From Vitellaria paradoxa (Eukaryota > Streptophyta > Magnoliopsida > Ericales > Sapotaceae), in the NCBI GenBank assembly GCA_019916065.1, contig CM034242.1, positions 15,715,845-15,779,844 on the forward strand: a stretch of DNA of 64,000 nucleotides. Direction: 5' to 3'. Below are positions 23,543 to 34,095 of the stretch, piece after piece. Position numbers and translations under genes: made by a program. The notes below the pieces were generated by a model. The model did no database searches. It was given only the letters and a program-made list of their open reading frames with translations, and was not told where the DNA came from. Position 1 is the first letter of the stretch; each line of letters opens with the position of its first letter.

Positions 23543-23834
23543 TTAAGCTCCACCCGAAATACGACCGTTTTGTGCTGAGTTGCTAACCTTCTTGGATTCA
23601 TAAGAAATGGTGCTCTCAACCAAGCCCTTCTCGCCATTTCCTCGCCTCTCTAAAATCTGTCTCTTTGTAGATTTATAATATGTGGCATAAAATATAAGTT
23701 GGGCTAATCCAAGCAACGTCCCCATCCCCTTAGCTACTTGTTGGGACTTGTGGCTCATACAGAAAGAAATCAAGTGCTAGAAGGGGGGCGGATGCGAAGC
23801 GGAGCGAGGGAAGCGAAGCGACCCAACGGAACGG

Positions 23835-24024
23835 ATAAAAGATGGATTAAATTTTTATGTGGGGTTATTTTTTTTATGTTTGGTGGTGAGATATAAAGTT
23901 TGTTTGAGGAAATTGGATGATTAGGGATAAGTAATACTATGGAATAATATATTGGATTGATAAAAGATGGATTAATTTTTTATGTGGGGTTATTTTTTTG
24001 ATGTTTGGTTGATGAGATATAAAG
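23835..24024. repeat. Two copies of a roughly 65-bp word, 124 bp apart
   Basis: ATAAAAGATGGATTAA followed by TTATGTGGGGTTATTTTTTT and GAGATATAAAGT occurs at about 23835 and 23960. A diverged inverted relative is visible near 26750-26830. Probably MITE-derived, located in the last intron of the SWEET pseudogene. Confidence 0.65.
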
Positions 24025-25950
24025 TGGGATAAAAATGTAATTTGATATGTGATGTGACAAAAAATAATTTTGGACCTTTAAATTTTGGCGAGAAATAAAT
24101 TCGGAGGTGGGGTGTTAACAATACCACCACTCTCCTGAGCTTACTTATCGGGCAACTCTTCATATAACAAAGCCATGGGACCCACAAATCCGAACATCCT
24201 AGACAATACAACAAAGACCACTTTTGCGGGGTCCACGGGATAATTAATCTAATCCCTTTCTCTTATACCGTAAACAAAGGCAGCCTAAAAGAGAGTAAGT
24301 AGATTACAGCAATGTATGGGTCAAAAGGGAAATGGTCCAGCAAAGCCCGGTTGCAAAGGAAGCTAGAGAGAGTGTGAATGGCATGTACTCCACACTTTTT
24401 GTTGAAATCACCATTCTCTGCATCACAAATTATGATTAGTAATTAATTGAACAGGTCTAAAATGGTCTTTCAAAACTCGCAATAATACTCTTTTTTGTTT
24501 AGCAAAAACACATTTGCTTTTCAATTTTCTTCGTAAACTAATTAAGCGAATGTGTGAATTGACATAAATACATTGATATATAGGTTTATATACAAAAGAA
24601 GTACGTGTAAACCCTTCTTTTAAAAGCGGCCTTCATTTTCTTTTTGACCGAAACGATAAAGATTCAAGAAGCTATTAAACAAATATATGAACGCATCTTA
24701 CATAAGAACCATTATTTTAAATGTCAACATAGATATATATTTATCCCCTTTATTCCCTAATCTACTCACCTATGTATGTGTTACTTATGATACGTCTTGT
24801 AGTATCTTATGCTTCGATTTCCAATATAAGAAATCAAAGTGGGGGCGATGATACCATCTGCAATATTAGATTATTATTATTATTATTTTTTAAATTATAC
24901 TTAGGAATTGTAAAAGGGTGGGTGTGCGTGGGCCTCGTTTTTCAATTCTGTCCTATTAATTAATTCTTCTCCTTTAACTCCATCGCATCTCATGGCAGTT
25001 ATTCTATTGAGGGCCCCACATTATATAAATTGACAAAATAATAAAATAAATATTTCAAAACTAACCTTCCAACTTTTTAACATATAAAGTGAAATTAATA
25101 TAGGGTATTTTTATAATTCTTAAAAAAAAAAAAAAAAATTTGATGCGAGCACAAAAATCTATTCTAGCTCCGTCTGATCTCAATTCTAAATCTTATCAAA
25201 CTTTAATTTTTTTACTTGTCCATGTCCCACTAAAAATAGTGTTGAATTAGATTCTTTATTATATCCTCTCATTGTCACAAAAAAAAAAAAAAAAAAAAAT
25301 TATCATCCAAATATATGATAATAAAAAATTAATAAAATTACATTTTTACATACAAAAACAAGGTTATATATACATATATTTGCATGCGCGGGAGAAAGAG
25401 ACCTACCATGATCGATAGGGGTGAAGCATACATGGAAATGCCACCAGCAATGGCTATACTTCCAACAATGGCAGCTCGAAGCTTGGTGGTGTGTGCTACG
25501 GTTAGAACCAGAACTGCTAAAGCAACAACGGCTACGAACTCACCAACTATATTATGAGAAGCACTCTTAGTCTCTTCCTCTGATCCGAGTAGCGTAGAAA
25601 GAGGAATAGATAAATCAGCTCGAAGGCATATCCAATCCCATAAATGATTAGGAACAGAATGCTATTTGGTTCCACCATGGGCAGCGCGTAGACAATCCAG
25701 ATACTGCAGTTCATAAGTCCTGCGAGGTACGGCACCGGCAAAAACTGCTCCACCGTCCCTTTCTTGCATATGCCACTAAAAGTTGGCCTGAAAGTAGTAA
25801 ATTAATTAAAACTCCAATGAGACCACTCTCGAATAGAATTTTAACAAAATAATTTCACTAGATGATGTGGGTATTTTATGGCCAATTAATTTAAACAAGT
25901 AATCTGCTAAATAATGTTTTATTATATTTATGCCATTGCCACATAGTTTA

Positions 25951-26458
25951 GGGTGCGTTTAACGCACCAAAAATCTCTAAAAACATTTAAAATCTCTATA
26001 CATTTTTACACGTTCTTATCTTCTAAAAGTTAAAAAAAAAAGGTTTAATATTTTTTTTTAAAAAAGTCGATAACTAGAATTCGGCTAATTAAATAGTAAA
26101 AATTTTTTTGCTATTCTCATCGTGGACTTTCAATCTATCAAATAACACCTACTTTGATTATTTTTTGCGAGGTCGTAACAACCGTTCTAACGAATTGTAG
26201 AAACTATTCCGACGGAATCGCACGGCCAACTTTCGTCCAAATAGTTTTTACAATTCATTTCGATGGATTATAGTGTAAAGAAGTCACGAGTGCCTAACAT
26301 TTTGAATCTATCCAAACGAAAATCTAATCTGTCGGAACAGGATCTTGCTATTCATCTCCAAAAAAACGCAGTTTGAGCTGTGTGTACCAAATAAAAAAGT
26401 TACCCCAAACCACATTTTATCTCATTTTATCTCACTTTTTATCACTCTAAACTCACCC
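25951..26458. mobile_element. Tourist-like MITE in SWEET intron 2
   Basis: Ends are GGGTGCGTTTA and, at the right, TAAACTCACCC, giving an inverted GGGTG.GTTTA pair. The flanking 3-bp target duplication is TTA (25948-25950 and 26459-26461). The 508-bp non-coding interior includes an inverted pair, GAATTGTAGAAACTATT and AATAGTTTTTACAATTC. A TTA duplication with G-rich TIR starts fits PIF/Harbinger MITEs. Confidence 0.7.
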
Positions 26459-27467
26459 TTAATTATTTAACTTTATTTATGTCATTATCACATGATTTTA
26501 TGTATAATACAAATTTGAGATTAGAAATTCAAGTGCTTACTAGATATGGTTGAGGGTATTAGAGATATAATCTACTATTTTTTATCAAGTTGACTTTTCT
26601 CTTGTGTTTGGTTTGTAGTATTGAAATTTTAGACTGGACTTTATATCTTTGTAATGTGAGATAAATAATACCATGGGGGTGAGAAATTTGCTTCCCACCC
26701 AAAATTAAAGGTTTAAGATGATTTACTTTCGCATCTTATGTCAAAATCACATTTTTTATCCATTTTATATCTAACCAAAAAAATAATCCCAAATAAAAAA
26801 TTAATATCATTTTGTATCCATTATCTCATTGCACTAGTGATATCACATTATTCAATCTCTCCAATAAAAAAAGTAGCCAAAATATTTTGCTAGAATGACG
26901 TAGGTTTTTTGTTGATAAACTATTTTACATGAGAATGTCTATTAAAATATATTTTTATTTGTAGCAAATTCCACTTTATAATAAATTATTAGAAATCTTA
27001 CCAGAATGATATGACAACAGTCATTTTATAAATTGAGAGCAACTTGATTAGTAAATTATTTTGAAATAATAGATGCGTGTAATAAATTTTTTGATTTATA
27101 CATACTATTTTATTCCATCACCCATAACAAAAAAGATAGTTGCCAACAAACTTAAAATGGTGACATGAACAAGATGACCGCAGAGACGTTTCCTGGGAAA
27201 AAAAAAACAAAACAAAAACAAAAACAAAAACAAAAACAAAAACAAAGCCAACCCACATCAGCTCTGATATCGGCGCATCAGAGGATCGGAGAATTATTCA
27301 AAACTAAAAATCTCTAATATGATTTAATTTGGTTATGTGACAGAAAATTCAAGATGTTTTGACGACAACTAGAGAAGTTAAAAGACTCGTTTATTGTGCA
27401 ATAAAGACGGACTCGCCCACCTAGCTAGAATACCGACGGCCGTACGAGCCGCACCTGAAGAAACCAT

Positions 27468-28459
27468 GGCCGTGAAATAAGAGAGAGAGAGAGAGAGAGA
27501 GAACTGAATAACAGTTTATTAAGAAGCAAAGATCGATGGGTGGAGGAGGTTACATTTTGGCGGTTTGGAAACAAAATATTTTAATAATATTCAAAATTTA
27601 GTAGGAGAATTTTTATTTTAAACAAATTAATTGTTAAAATAATTTAATATATATTTTGTTAGTCCCATTCTATTTCTTAACAGTTTAAATTTTTGAAACA
27701 ATTTGTGACTTAATATCGATATTTATAGTTTTTTTTTAACAACTTTTAGTTTGTTGGTAAAAGAAGTAAAAACTTTTAGCAACTTTTAAAAATTTTTAAG
27801 TTGTTGGTAAAAATTTAATAATTTTTGAATTACGTTAAAGTGAAATAACTATCATACCTCTAGTCAGTTTAACAAAAGTTGTTTTAATAACCTATTACTA
27901 TTAGGTAAAAAACTTAGACTACTTTTAATATTTTACTAAATACTTAAAAGCATAAAAAATTAATATTATTTTATTTTTTCCTCGTCCAAACGGGGCACAA
28001 GCTCCAGAGTGAGCACCAATGCAAGATGTCTGTAGGGGTAACAGTAAGACCACACATCATTGCAAGTTGACAGGGAATTGGTTCGCGGGGTGCGACTCGA
28101 TACAGCATCCCCATTGTTGTTAATTTTTTTTTTTTATAGAAGTAACATTAAAATTTCACCTGAATAATGTGATGCTGACAATTTTTATAATTAATTATAT
28201 TTATACTAATGCATCAATAATAAATTCTTGCACTAATTTTTTTAACCCCTTTTCTGGGGCAGTCGCTTTGTCAGTATCTATTGGCTTTTGTTTAAAAAAA
28301 TGGAATTGAAAGCCCCCCAGAAATACTTTGCTTATGGGGTTGAGGAAGATGCGAAAATCAGTGGGCTTCGAGGCTAATTTTGGACTAATTAACACTTGGG
28401 CAATAATGGAATTTTTTTCTTTTTTTTTTTTTTTTAAAAGCGCAACTCCAAATTACTAA
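27468..28459. other. 5' flank of SWEET pseudogene, no gene
   Basis: A GA run of about 20 bp (27482-27502) lies in the presumed 5' UTR, reading as CT on the coding strand. Beyond it is AT-rich sequence where identity with unit 2 starts to fall, then a better-conserved block at about 27990-28430. No ORF with a recognisable domain. Confidence 0.5.
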
Positions 28460-28770
28460 GGGCTTATTTGGTTTGTTTTCTATTTTTTGCTTTTAATTTT
28501 TTGTTTTAAGTGTATTTGCCTTTTTGTTCTTTTGAAAATAAGAAAAATAGTTATAATATATTTGGTCACTTGTATTTTCAAAATTTGTTTTAGAAAATAG
28601 AAAATTAATTTATACATAAAATAAAAAATGGCAAAGAGTCATTTTGAACGTTTTCAACTTAAACAAAAAAAATCTTAAAATAAAGAAAATAGAAATTTTT
28701 TTATTTCCTTGTTTTAAGCATAAAACAGAAATTAAAAAATAGAAAATAGAAAATTAAACCAAATGCCACC
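28460..28770. mobile_element. Tourist-like MITE present only in unit 1
   Basis: Left end GGGCTTATTTGGTTTG, right end TTAAACCAAATGCCACC (inverted GGTGGCATTTGGTTTAA). Flanked by TAA at 28457-28459 and 28771-28773. Unit 2 at about 56115 reads ATTACTAAAATGTAAG, the exact empty site with a single TAA. The length is 311 bp and it is non-coding. Confidence 0.85.
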
Positions 28771-28789
28771 TAAAATGTAAGAATGTATA

Positions 28790-28944
28790 GGGTGCGTTTG
28801 ATTTGTTAAAAATCACCCAAAAATCTTAAAAATTTCTAAAAATCTCTAAAAATTATTTACTTTTCATTTCTTTACATGAATTACAAACCTACAAATTATC
28901 TCATTTTATTTTATCTTATCTAATTTTTTATCACTCTGAATGCA
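28790..28944. mobile_element. Small MITE related to the 25951 element
   Basis: Starts GGGTGCGTTTGATTTG and ends near TCACTCTGAATGCA. The unit 2 version (56137-56295) is flanked by ATA on both sides, while the right flank here has lost a few bases. Interior words (AAAATCTCTAAAAA, TTTTATCTTATCT) match the larger family member. Confidence 0.5.
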
Positions 28945-29615
28945 GTAGCCAGATTTTCATCAATATATATGGAATTTACCAAATTTTTATCGCTCCAAAC
29001 CAATTAATGAAGAGATTGTTTTCCAGAAATAACTTGCAGGAAATTGTTTTTTAATTCGAATTTTATCAATTATATTTATACTATATAAATGAAAGAATTT
29101 TAAGGTATTTTAATCATTGAATATGTTATACGCGTCCGTTTGGATCTTTAAATTTTTCCATAAATTTCCATAAATTTTCACAAAACTTTAACTTTTAACC
29201 TTTATCAATTAAAAAAAATGTATACGCATCATTAAAAAAAATATAACAAAGCTAGTAATCATGTTATCCCAAAAAAAAAAAAAAAAAAAATCCAATAATA
29301 ATACACTTCCCCAAAGCTCAAAACATGCAATCTGATCTGCCAAAATTCGTACGAATGAATTTTGAATTTTTTAACGCTATGGTCTGAGATAATTGCTTGG
29401 AGCTTCAAACGTCTCTATAAAATGTCAACTTTCTCTAATCACTTTTGTACCAACATTTAATAAATTTTTTGGTAAACCAAGTACAATGACCAAAAAATTT
29501 CAAAAATTTGCTAACACTCTGAACATTTAAAAATTACACATTTGGAATTATTTTGCAAAATTTGAATCTCCAAATAGGCCCAATTGAAATTATTTTTACT
29601 AATTTAATTTTTTTA
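28945..29615. other. AT-rich intergenic, no gene
   Basis: Only AT-rich sequence with A runs (for example 29273-29290). No ORF, tRNA or repeat border was recognised. Confidence 0.4.
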
Positions 29616-30721
29616 GGGCAGCAATGCTATAACTGTTAATGTTAGAACTTATTTAATATTTTTGTAACTATTGACAAAATTACTCTCATTTCCTATTCTA
29701 AATTCTCTCTCCGTTATTAATTTCTCCCATCTTTATATATTCATTTTCATATCTTTCTCTCTCTTTAATAAAGACTTCTCTCTCTTTCTCTTAAAAAAAA
29801 ATAAAATTAAAATAACCAATCAATAACCTAATAAATAAGAAAATATTTATTATTTAACATTTTTGTATTGTATACTTAATTTTAATTTTATATTCTTATG
29901 ATTTTAAAATATAAGAATAATAAAATTACATATTAATGTTTTCATGACATCGAATCCAAAAAATTTCCTAGACCCATTCTAAATACTATAAAATTAAGTT
30001 TAAATTATAAAATATAGAGGTGAACTTGAACATATCACCAAAAATAATTTTTAATATATTAGCAATGTAATAATTAAAAACAAGTTTAATTTTTAATATT
30101 TAAATACTTCTTGTTACAATCATTGCACTAAAAATTATTTAAAAAAAGTTCTTTGCAACAAGAAGTATTTAAATATTGAACATTATACTTATTTTTTAAT
30201 TATTACACTGCTAATATATTAGAAATTATTTTTGACGATCTATTCAAGTTCGCTAATATATTTTATAGTTTAAGCTTAATTTTTTAGTATTTAGAATAGT
30301 CCTAGTTACTTTTTGGACTTGATGCATGAAAATATTAAAATTTAATTTCTTAGGAATATAAAATTAAAATTATGTATACAAAAACAAAATGTTAAATAAT
30401 AAATATTTTTTTATTTGTTAGGTTATTAATTAGATATTTTAATTTTGTAAATTGTGAAAAAAAAATATGAGATAAATAGTAAAAAAATGTTTATAAATTA
30501 AGTGGGCGTAATTGAACGGACTTTAGATTTAAAAATTAGATAGGACCTAGATGAGCCTCTTTAGAGAAAGAGATGAGTCTTATTAAAGAGATAAAAGAGA
30601 TAGAGATAAATATATATGGATAAAAGGAATTAATAAGAGTGAGAGAATCAAGAATAGGGGATAAAGAGTAATTTTGTCAATAGTTAAAAAAAAAAAAAGA
30701 AAAACTAAATGAGCTTTGCCC
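29616..30721. mobile_element. Foldback (long inverted repeat) element
   Basis: The left end GGGCAGCAATGCT is mirrored by AGCTTTGCCC at the right. Nearly the whole 1.1 kb is two complementary arms of about 500 bp meeting around 30120-30165. ACTATTGACAAAATTACTCT on the left is the complement of AGAGTAATTTTGTCAATAGT on the right. No coding sequence. A clear target duplication was not found. Unit 2 (57025-58255) keeps about 130 bp of left arm that is deleted here. Confidence 0.75.
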
Positions 30722-31333
30722 TTTTCAGGTTCCAAGGAACTATAATAGATTTTTCACTCTAGGAGCTATAGTATTTAAACAAAGGGTCATAATGTAATAA
30801 GATTGATTTTACTAAACAGAATTTATTATAACATTTATTAATTCAATCAAACTTATTTGGATTATATCCTGACATTTTATTTGAACATTGCAACCCTTTG
30901 GAACCGTCCTTTTTTTATTAGTTATTATCAATTAACATAAGTTTTAGTCATTAAGTATCATTAAGAGTATGTATACTTAAATTTTACAAATTGTATTATT
31001 AAGGGTGGGGATATTGACACTTCTTCAAAAATTTTCTTGCTCTTTATAAATTTTTTGCTCTTCAAAAGTTTCCTTGCTCCTTGTAAATTTTTTTCTCTAG
31101 CCTTGTAATTAATGGTTGACAATTAATACAAAATACCTCAAATATCATAATTACCCTCCCTTTTCATTTATTATTATAAAACTATTATCTTTTATTTAAA
31201 AAAACAAAAAAAAAAAACCTCCTTAGTGGGAGGGGGGTTTAGCGTAAACCCCTACCAGTATATTATAAAGAGTAATAGAAATACATAAAAAGAGTGGGAC
31301 CTGAACTTGACCTCCAAAATAAGTAAAGAAAAA
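30722..31333. other. AT-rich gap, no gene
   Basis: Host-like AT-rich DNA with an A-rich run at 31197-31218. Only the untranslated tail of the ORF on the minus strand (31334 upward) can be traced into it. Confidence 0.4.
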
Positions 31334-33720
31334 CTATAAAGCAAAGCATATAATGGGTGGTGACTTACCACCATACAAGAAAAAGGAGGAGGCGTAAACC
31401 TGACCTCCATGAACAAAAGCAAAGAAATGTAGAAAATAAATGAAGTCAACCTCTATCAAAATTATCTGTGTTTTTTTACGTCCAGTCACAGTAGAACCAA
31501 CACTGATGCCCTTAGCTATTTTTTCTCTCAGATGATCAGAACGCTGGCTGACCTGTTGAAAACCATCATCCAAATAAGCATCCATGTGTCAAGCAACAGA
31601 GTCTGAGCTGAAGCTATCCAAAATATTTCTTGTACAGTCATTGTCATGCATAGGTTCAGGTTCTGAAAGAAAACCATCATTCTTCTCATTTCCAAAATAT
31701 GGATCATAACTCCTTCCTCTAGACTCATCATCAGAAGAAGCAAACCTAGACGAATGGGAGGAACCAAAATGACCCATAGCAAATGATCTATTACAAGGAA
31801 CACTCTCAGATAGATAGTTATAAGCAATAGGAAAAGTGCCACTAGAAGGGACGAGAAGTAGGATCATCCCTTCAGTGCCTGGTAGTGTAACTGGGGAAGG
31901 TCTTGGCACAAAGTCAGGGGCTCCAACAGTTAGTAAGGAGGTACTAGAAGTAGCAGTAGTAGAAACAATAGGAGCAGGAGGAAGGGAAGCAGTAACATCA
32001 ATAGTGACACAATTGGGAGCAATGGAGTCCAAAGCAATCCCAGTATGAGAAAGAGCAAGCGTAGCAAACCTATTTGAAGTCACAATAGTAGAGGCAGAGG
32101 CAGTAGAAGCTACAGCTATGGAAATAGTAATAAGGGCTAGCAGCTGAGTAGAAACTGGAGAAGAACAAAGTGCTAATGTATTGTTACCCAAAGTAACTAG
32201 AGCAGAAACTGAGAGAGTAGCAGCAGGCACAAGAGTATGAACAGGAGCAGGGACTATATCAAAAGAAACTAAAGACACAAGTACCTGTATAGGAGTAGGG
32301 GGTGTAAGAAGATGAGGCTTAGAAATAGGCACATATTTGGTAACCCACTAAGCTGCCCTCTTAGCTACTGGCTTAACATTAACACCTCTAGACTTTCCAT
32401 TTTCTCTAGCCTTTTGATGAGACTCATGTAAAACCAGATTATGAATGAAACACTCAAATTGTCTATGCCCCAAATACTTACAAAAGAGACAATACTTTGG
32501 CTTAGACTCAAAGATAACATCCTGCCAAAAGCCCTCATCACCTTCCTCAATCCATATCTTATCAACAAACTCTTGAGTAACATCAAACTCCACCAATGCC
32601 CTAGCAACATTAGGTCAATTAAGCAAAGCAATGGCATGATCAGTACGAAGAGGCTTACTCACCTAAGCAGCAATAGAGAACAGAGCCTTCTTACAATGGA
32701 GCAAGTGAACTGGAAGGAATGGCAATAAAATCCAAATTGGGACCACTGGGGATTCTTCTGAGCACCTGATTGTGGTAGCCTACTTGAAGAGCTGCGTAGT
32801 AAATCCTTGAACATGCCAAGTCTGCCTCACCCAAAGGCGTGTGTAATCTTCTTCAAGCCTCAGTCTGATAAGAATATGACGTGGGTTAAGAAGGAAAATC
32901 TGAGCCTCTCATTTTAAACCAAGTGCCATGAAAAATTTTCTGATGTTTTCCAAGTTAGTCTTTCTATATGAGAATTTGCTAATCAAAGAGAGCTTAAAAG
33001 GCGCAACCATAATTTTAACTTCCTCAACAGTACATTTAATAGCTGGCTTACCATGATAAGTACCGCCAGTTCGAAAAGGAATGGTAGGTTTAGGGATGTT
33101 ATCTTTGGATAAGGCATCGATAAAGGATTTGGGAGGTTTGGGAATATCATTTTTAGGCTTTGGGAGGTTTTGCGAAGGATCAGGAAGATTGGGGTTATGG
33201 TTTTTAGGAATAGGAAAGTTTTGGGAAAGATTTACTTTTTTGGCAAGGTTTCCAAAATTGGAAAGGATTCCTTTTTGGAAGTTTCCAAAAAGGGAAAATC
33301 ATTTGGAGAGGTATGGTTTTCAATTTGGGTATTAGAAGAGTCCAATTAGTGATTGGAATGGTCAATTTGGTAGCTTAGGGTAAGGAATGTCTAATTGGGA
33401 AGGTAATGTTTTAGATTGAGGATTAGGGTTTTCAATTGGGGGTGGAATTTCAATTTGGGGATTTAGGTGCCTAATTGGGAATTAGGGTTTGAAATTGACA
33501 AATTGGTGTCAATTTGCGAAATTGGGATTTGGGACTTAGGGTTTTGCAATTGGGAATTAAGGTTTGCAATAGGTAAATTAGGAATTTGGGAAATTGGGGC
33601 TTGGGATTGGGAATTAGGGTTATAGGATTGGGAATTAGGATTTTCAAGATTGGGGACATGGAAATTAGGGTTTGGGATTGGGGATTTGTGATTGGAATTG
33701 GGGATTGGGAATGTTGAAGA
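31334..33720 (-). pseudogene. DUF4283 / zinc-knuckle ORF (LINE-type or gag-like), unit 1
   Basis: Minus-strand order: Asn/Pro/Ser/Gln-rich low-complexity start (about 33720-33340); a linker (PKPPKSFIDALSKDNIPKPT); a DUF4283-like block (APFKLSLISKFSYRKTNLEN, IRKFFMALGL, LLNPRHILIRL, LWVRQTWHVQGF); a knuckle CLFCKYLGHRQFEC; then a Ser/Thr/Val/Pro-rich region and an acidic tail (DAYLDDGFQQV, KGISVGSTVTGRKKT). Such proteins are common in plant LINE-type and related retroelements, where they bind nucleic acid. No endonuclease or RT follows, so this is a fragment or orphan. At least five in-frame stops lie in the DUF4283 block and one at about 31587. Confidence 0.65.
33340..33720 (-). repeat. Low-complexity AATTGGGAATTAGGGTT-type array
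   Basis: Degenerate 12-20 bp words based on AATTGGGAATTAGGGTTT repeat irregularly. Read on the minus strand they encode Asn-Pro-Asn-Ser-Gln-like peptides at the start of the DUF4283 ORF. Unit 2 has the equivalent at about 60820-61190. Confidence 0.7.
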
Positions 33721-34095
33721 GTATCTTTTATTTTTTACTTTTCTACAACATCCTCCATTTTTTATTAATTTGTATGTTAAATTAAAATTTTTAAATTAGT
33801 TTTATAAATATATTTCTTAAGTTTATTTTAACAGAAATAAAAGCAAAAAATAAACAATTATTGTTTTTTAGTTGATACAAAACAAGGCATCATAATCGTT
33901 GATTAATTCATACACTAAATAAAAAAACTGAAATAAAAGTAAATCAAATTCAAATTCAAGTCCTAATATTCATCCCCAAAATTAGCCATCTTTAAATAAA
34001 AAAATATGCATTGTTCAAAACAATTCAATGGTCTTAACAAAAACTCTTTATAAATTACCAAGCAAAAAAAATATATATACAAATATGAACAGTAA

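Larger units (their letters stand above)
23543..27467 (-). pseudogene. SWEET sugar transporter pseudogene, unit 1
   Basis: Exons recognised on the minus strand: 27467 to about 27424 (MVSSGAARTAVGIL); 27192 to about 27158 (NVSAVILFMSP); 25787-25407 (TVEQFLPVPYLAGLMNC, LRYSDQRKRL, then TKLRAAIVGS and MYASPLSIM); 24417-24308 ([18 protein letters not shown]); last exon near 23773-23543 (GMGTLLGLAQLIFYATYY, then a hydrophilic tail ending at a TAA). SWEETs are seven-helix membrane sugar uniporters. Lesions: CTAG is doubled at the exon 1 donor; no GT follows exon 2; one base is off between VLLII and VGEF, giving an in-frame TAG; exon 4 is out of frame before its end; and the usual VPNG in the last exon is disrupted. 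Every lesion recurs in unit 2. Sequence resembles clade II members, a weak call. Confidence 0.85.
1751..34095 (+). repeat. Tandem segmental duplication, unit 1
   Basis: The unit begins at CTTTAATCATTAGAAAACC, which recurs at 35416, and runs to 34095, where it meets an LTR start (TGTCACGCCCC). It aligns colinearly with 35416-61531. Unit-1-specific insertions are the gypsy/TRIM cluster at about 7170-14706 and a MITE at 28460-28770. Identity looks near 99% up to about 27,500 and clearly lower beyond. The orientation is direct. Confidence 0.95.

Noticed and set aside
33340..33720. TTAGGGTTT words resembling interstitial plant telomere repeats
   Set aside because: The words are interspersed in longer irregular AATTGGGAATTAGGG units with no clean TTTAGGG array, and they fit the low-complexity start of the DUF4283 ORF.
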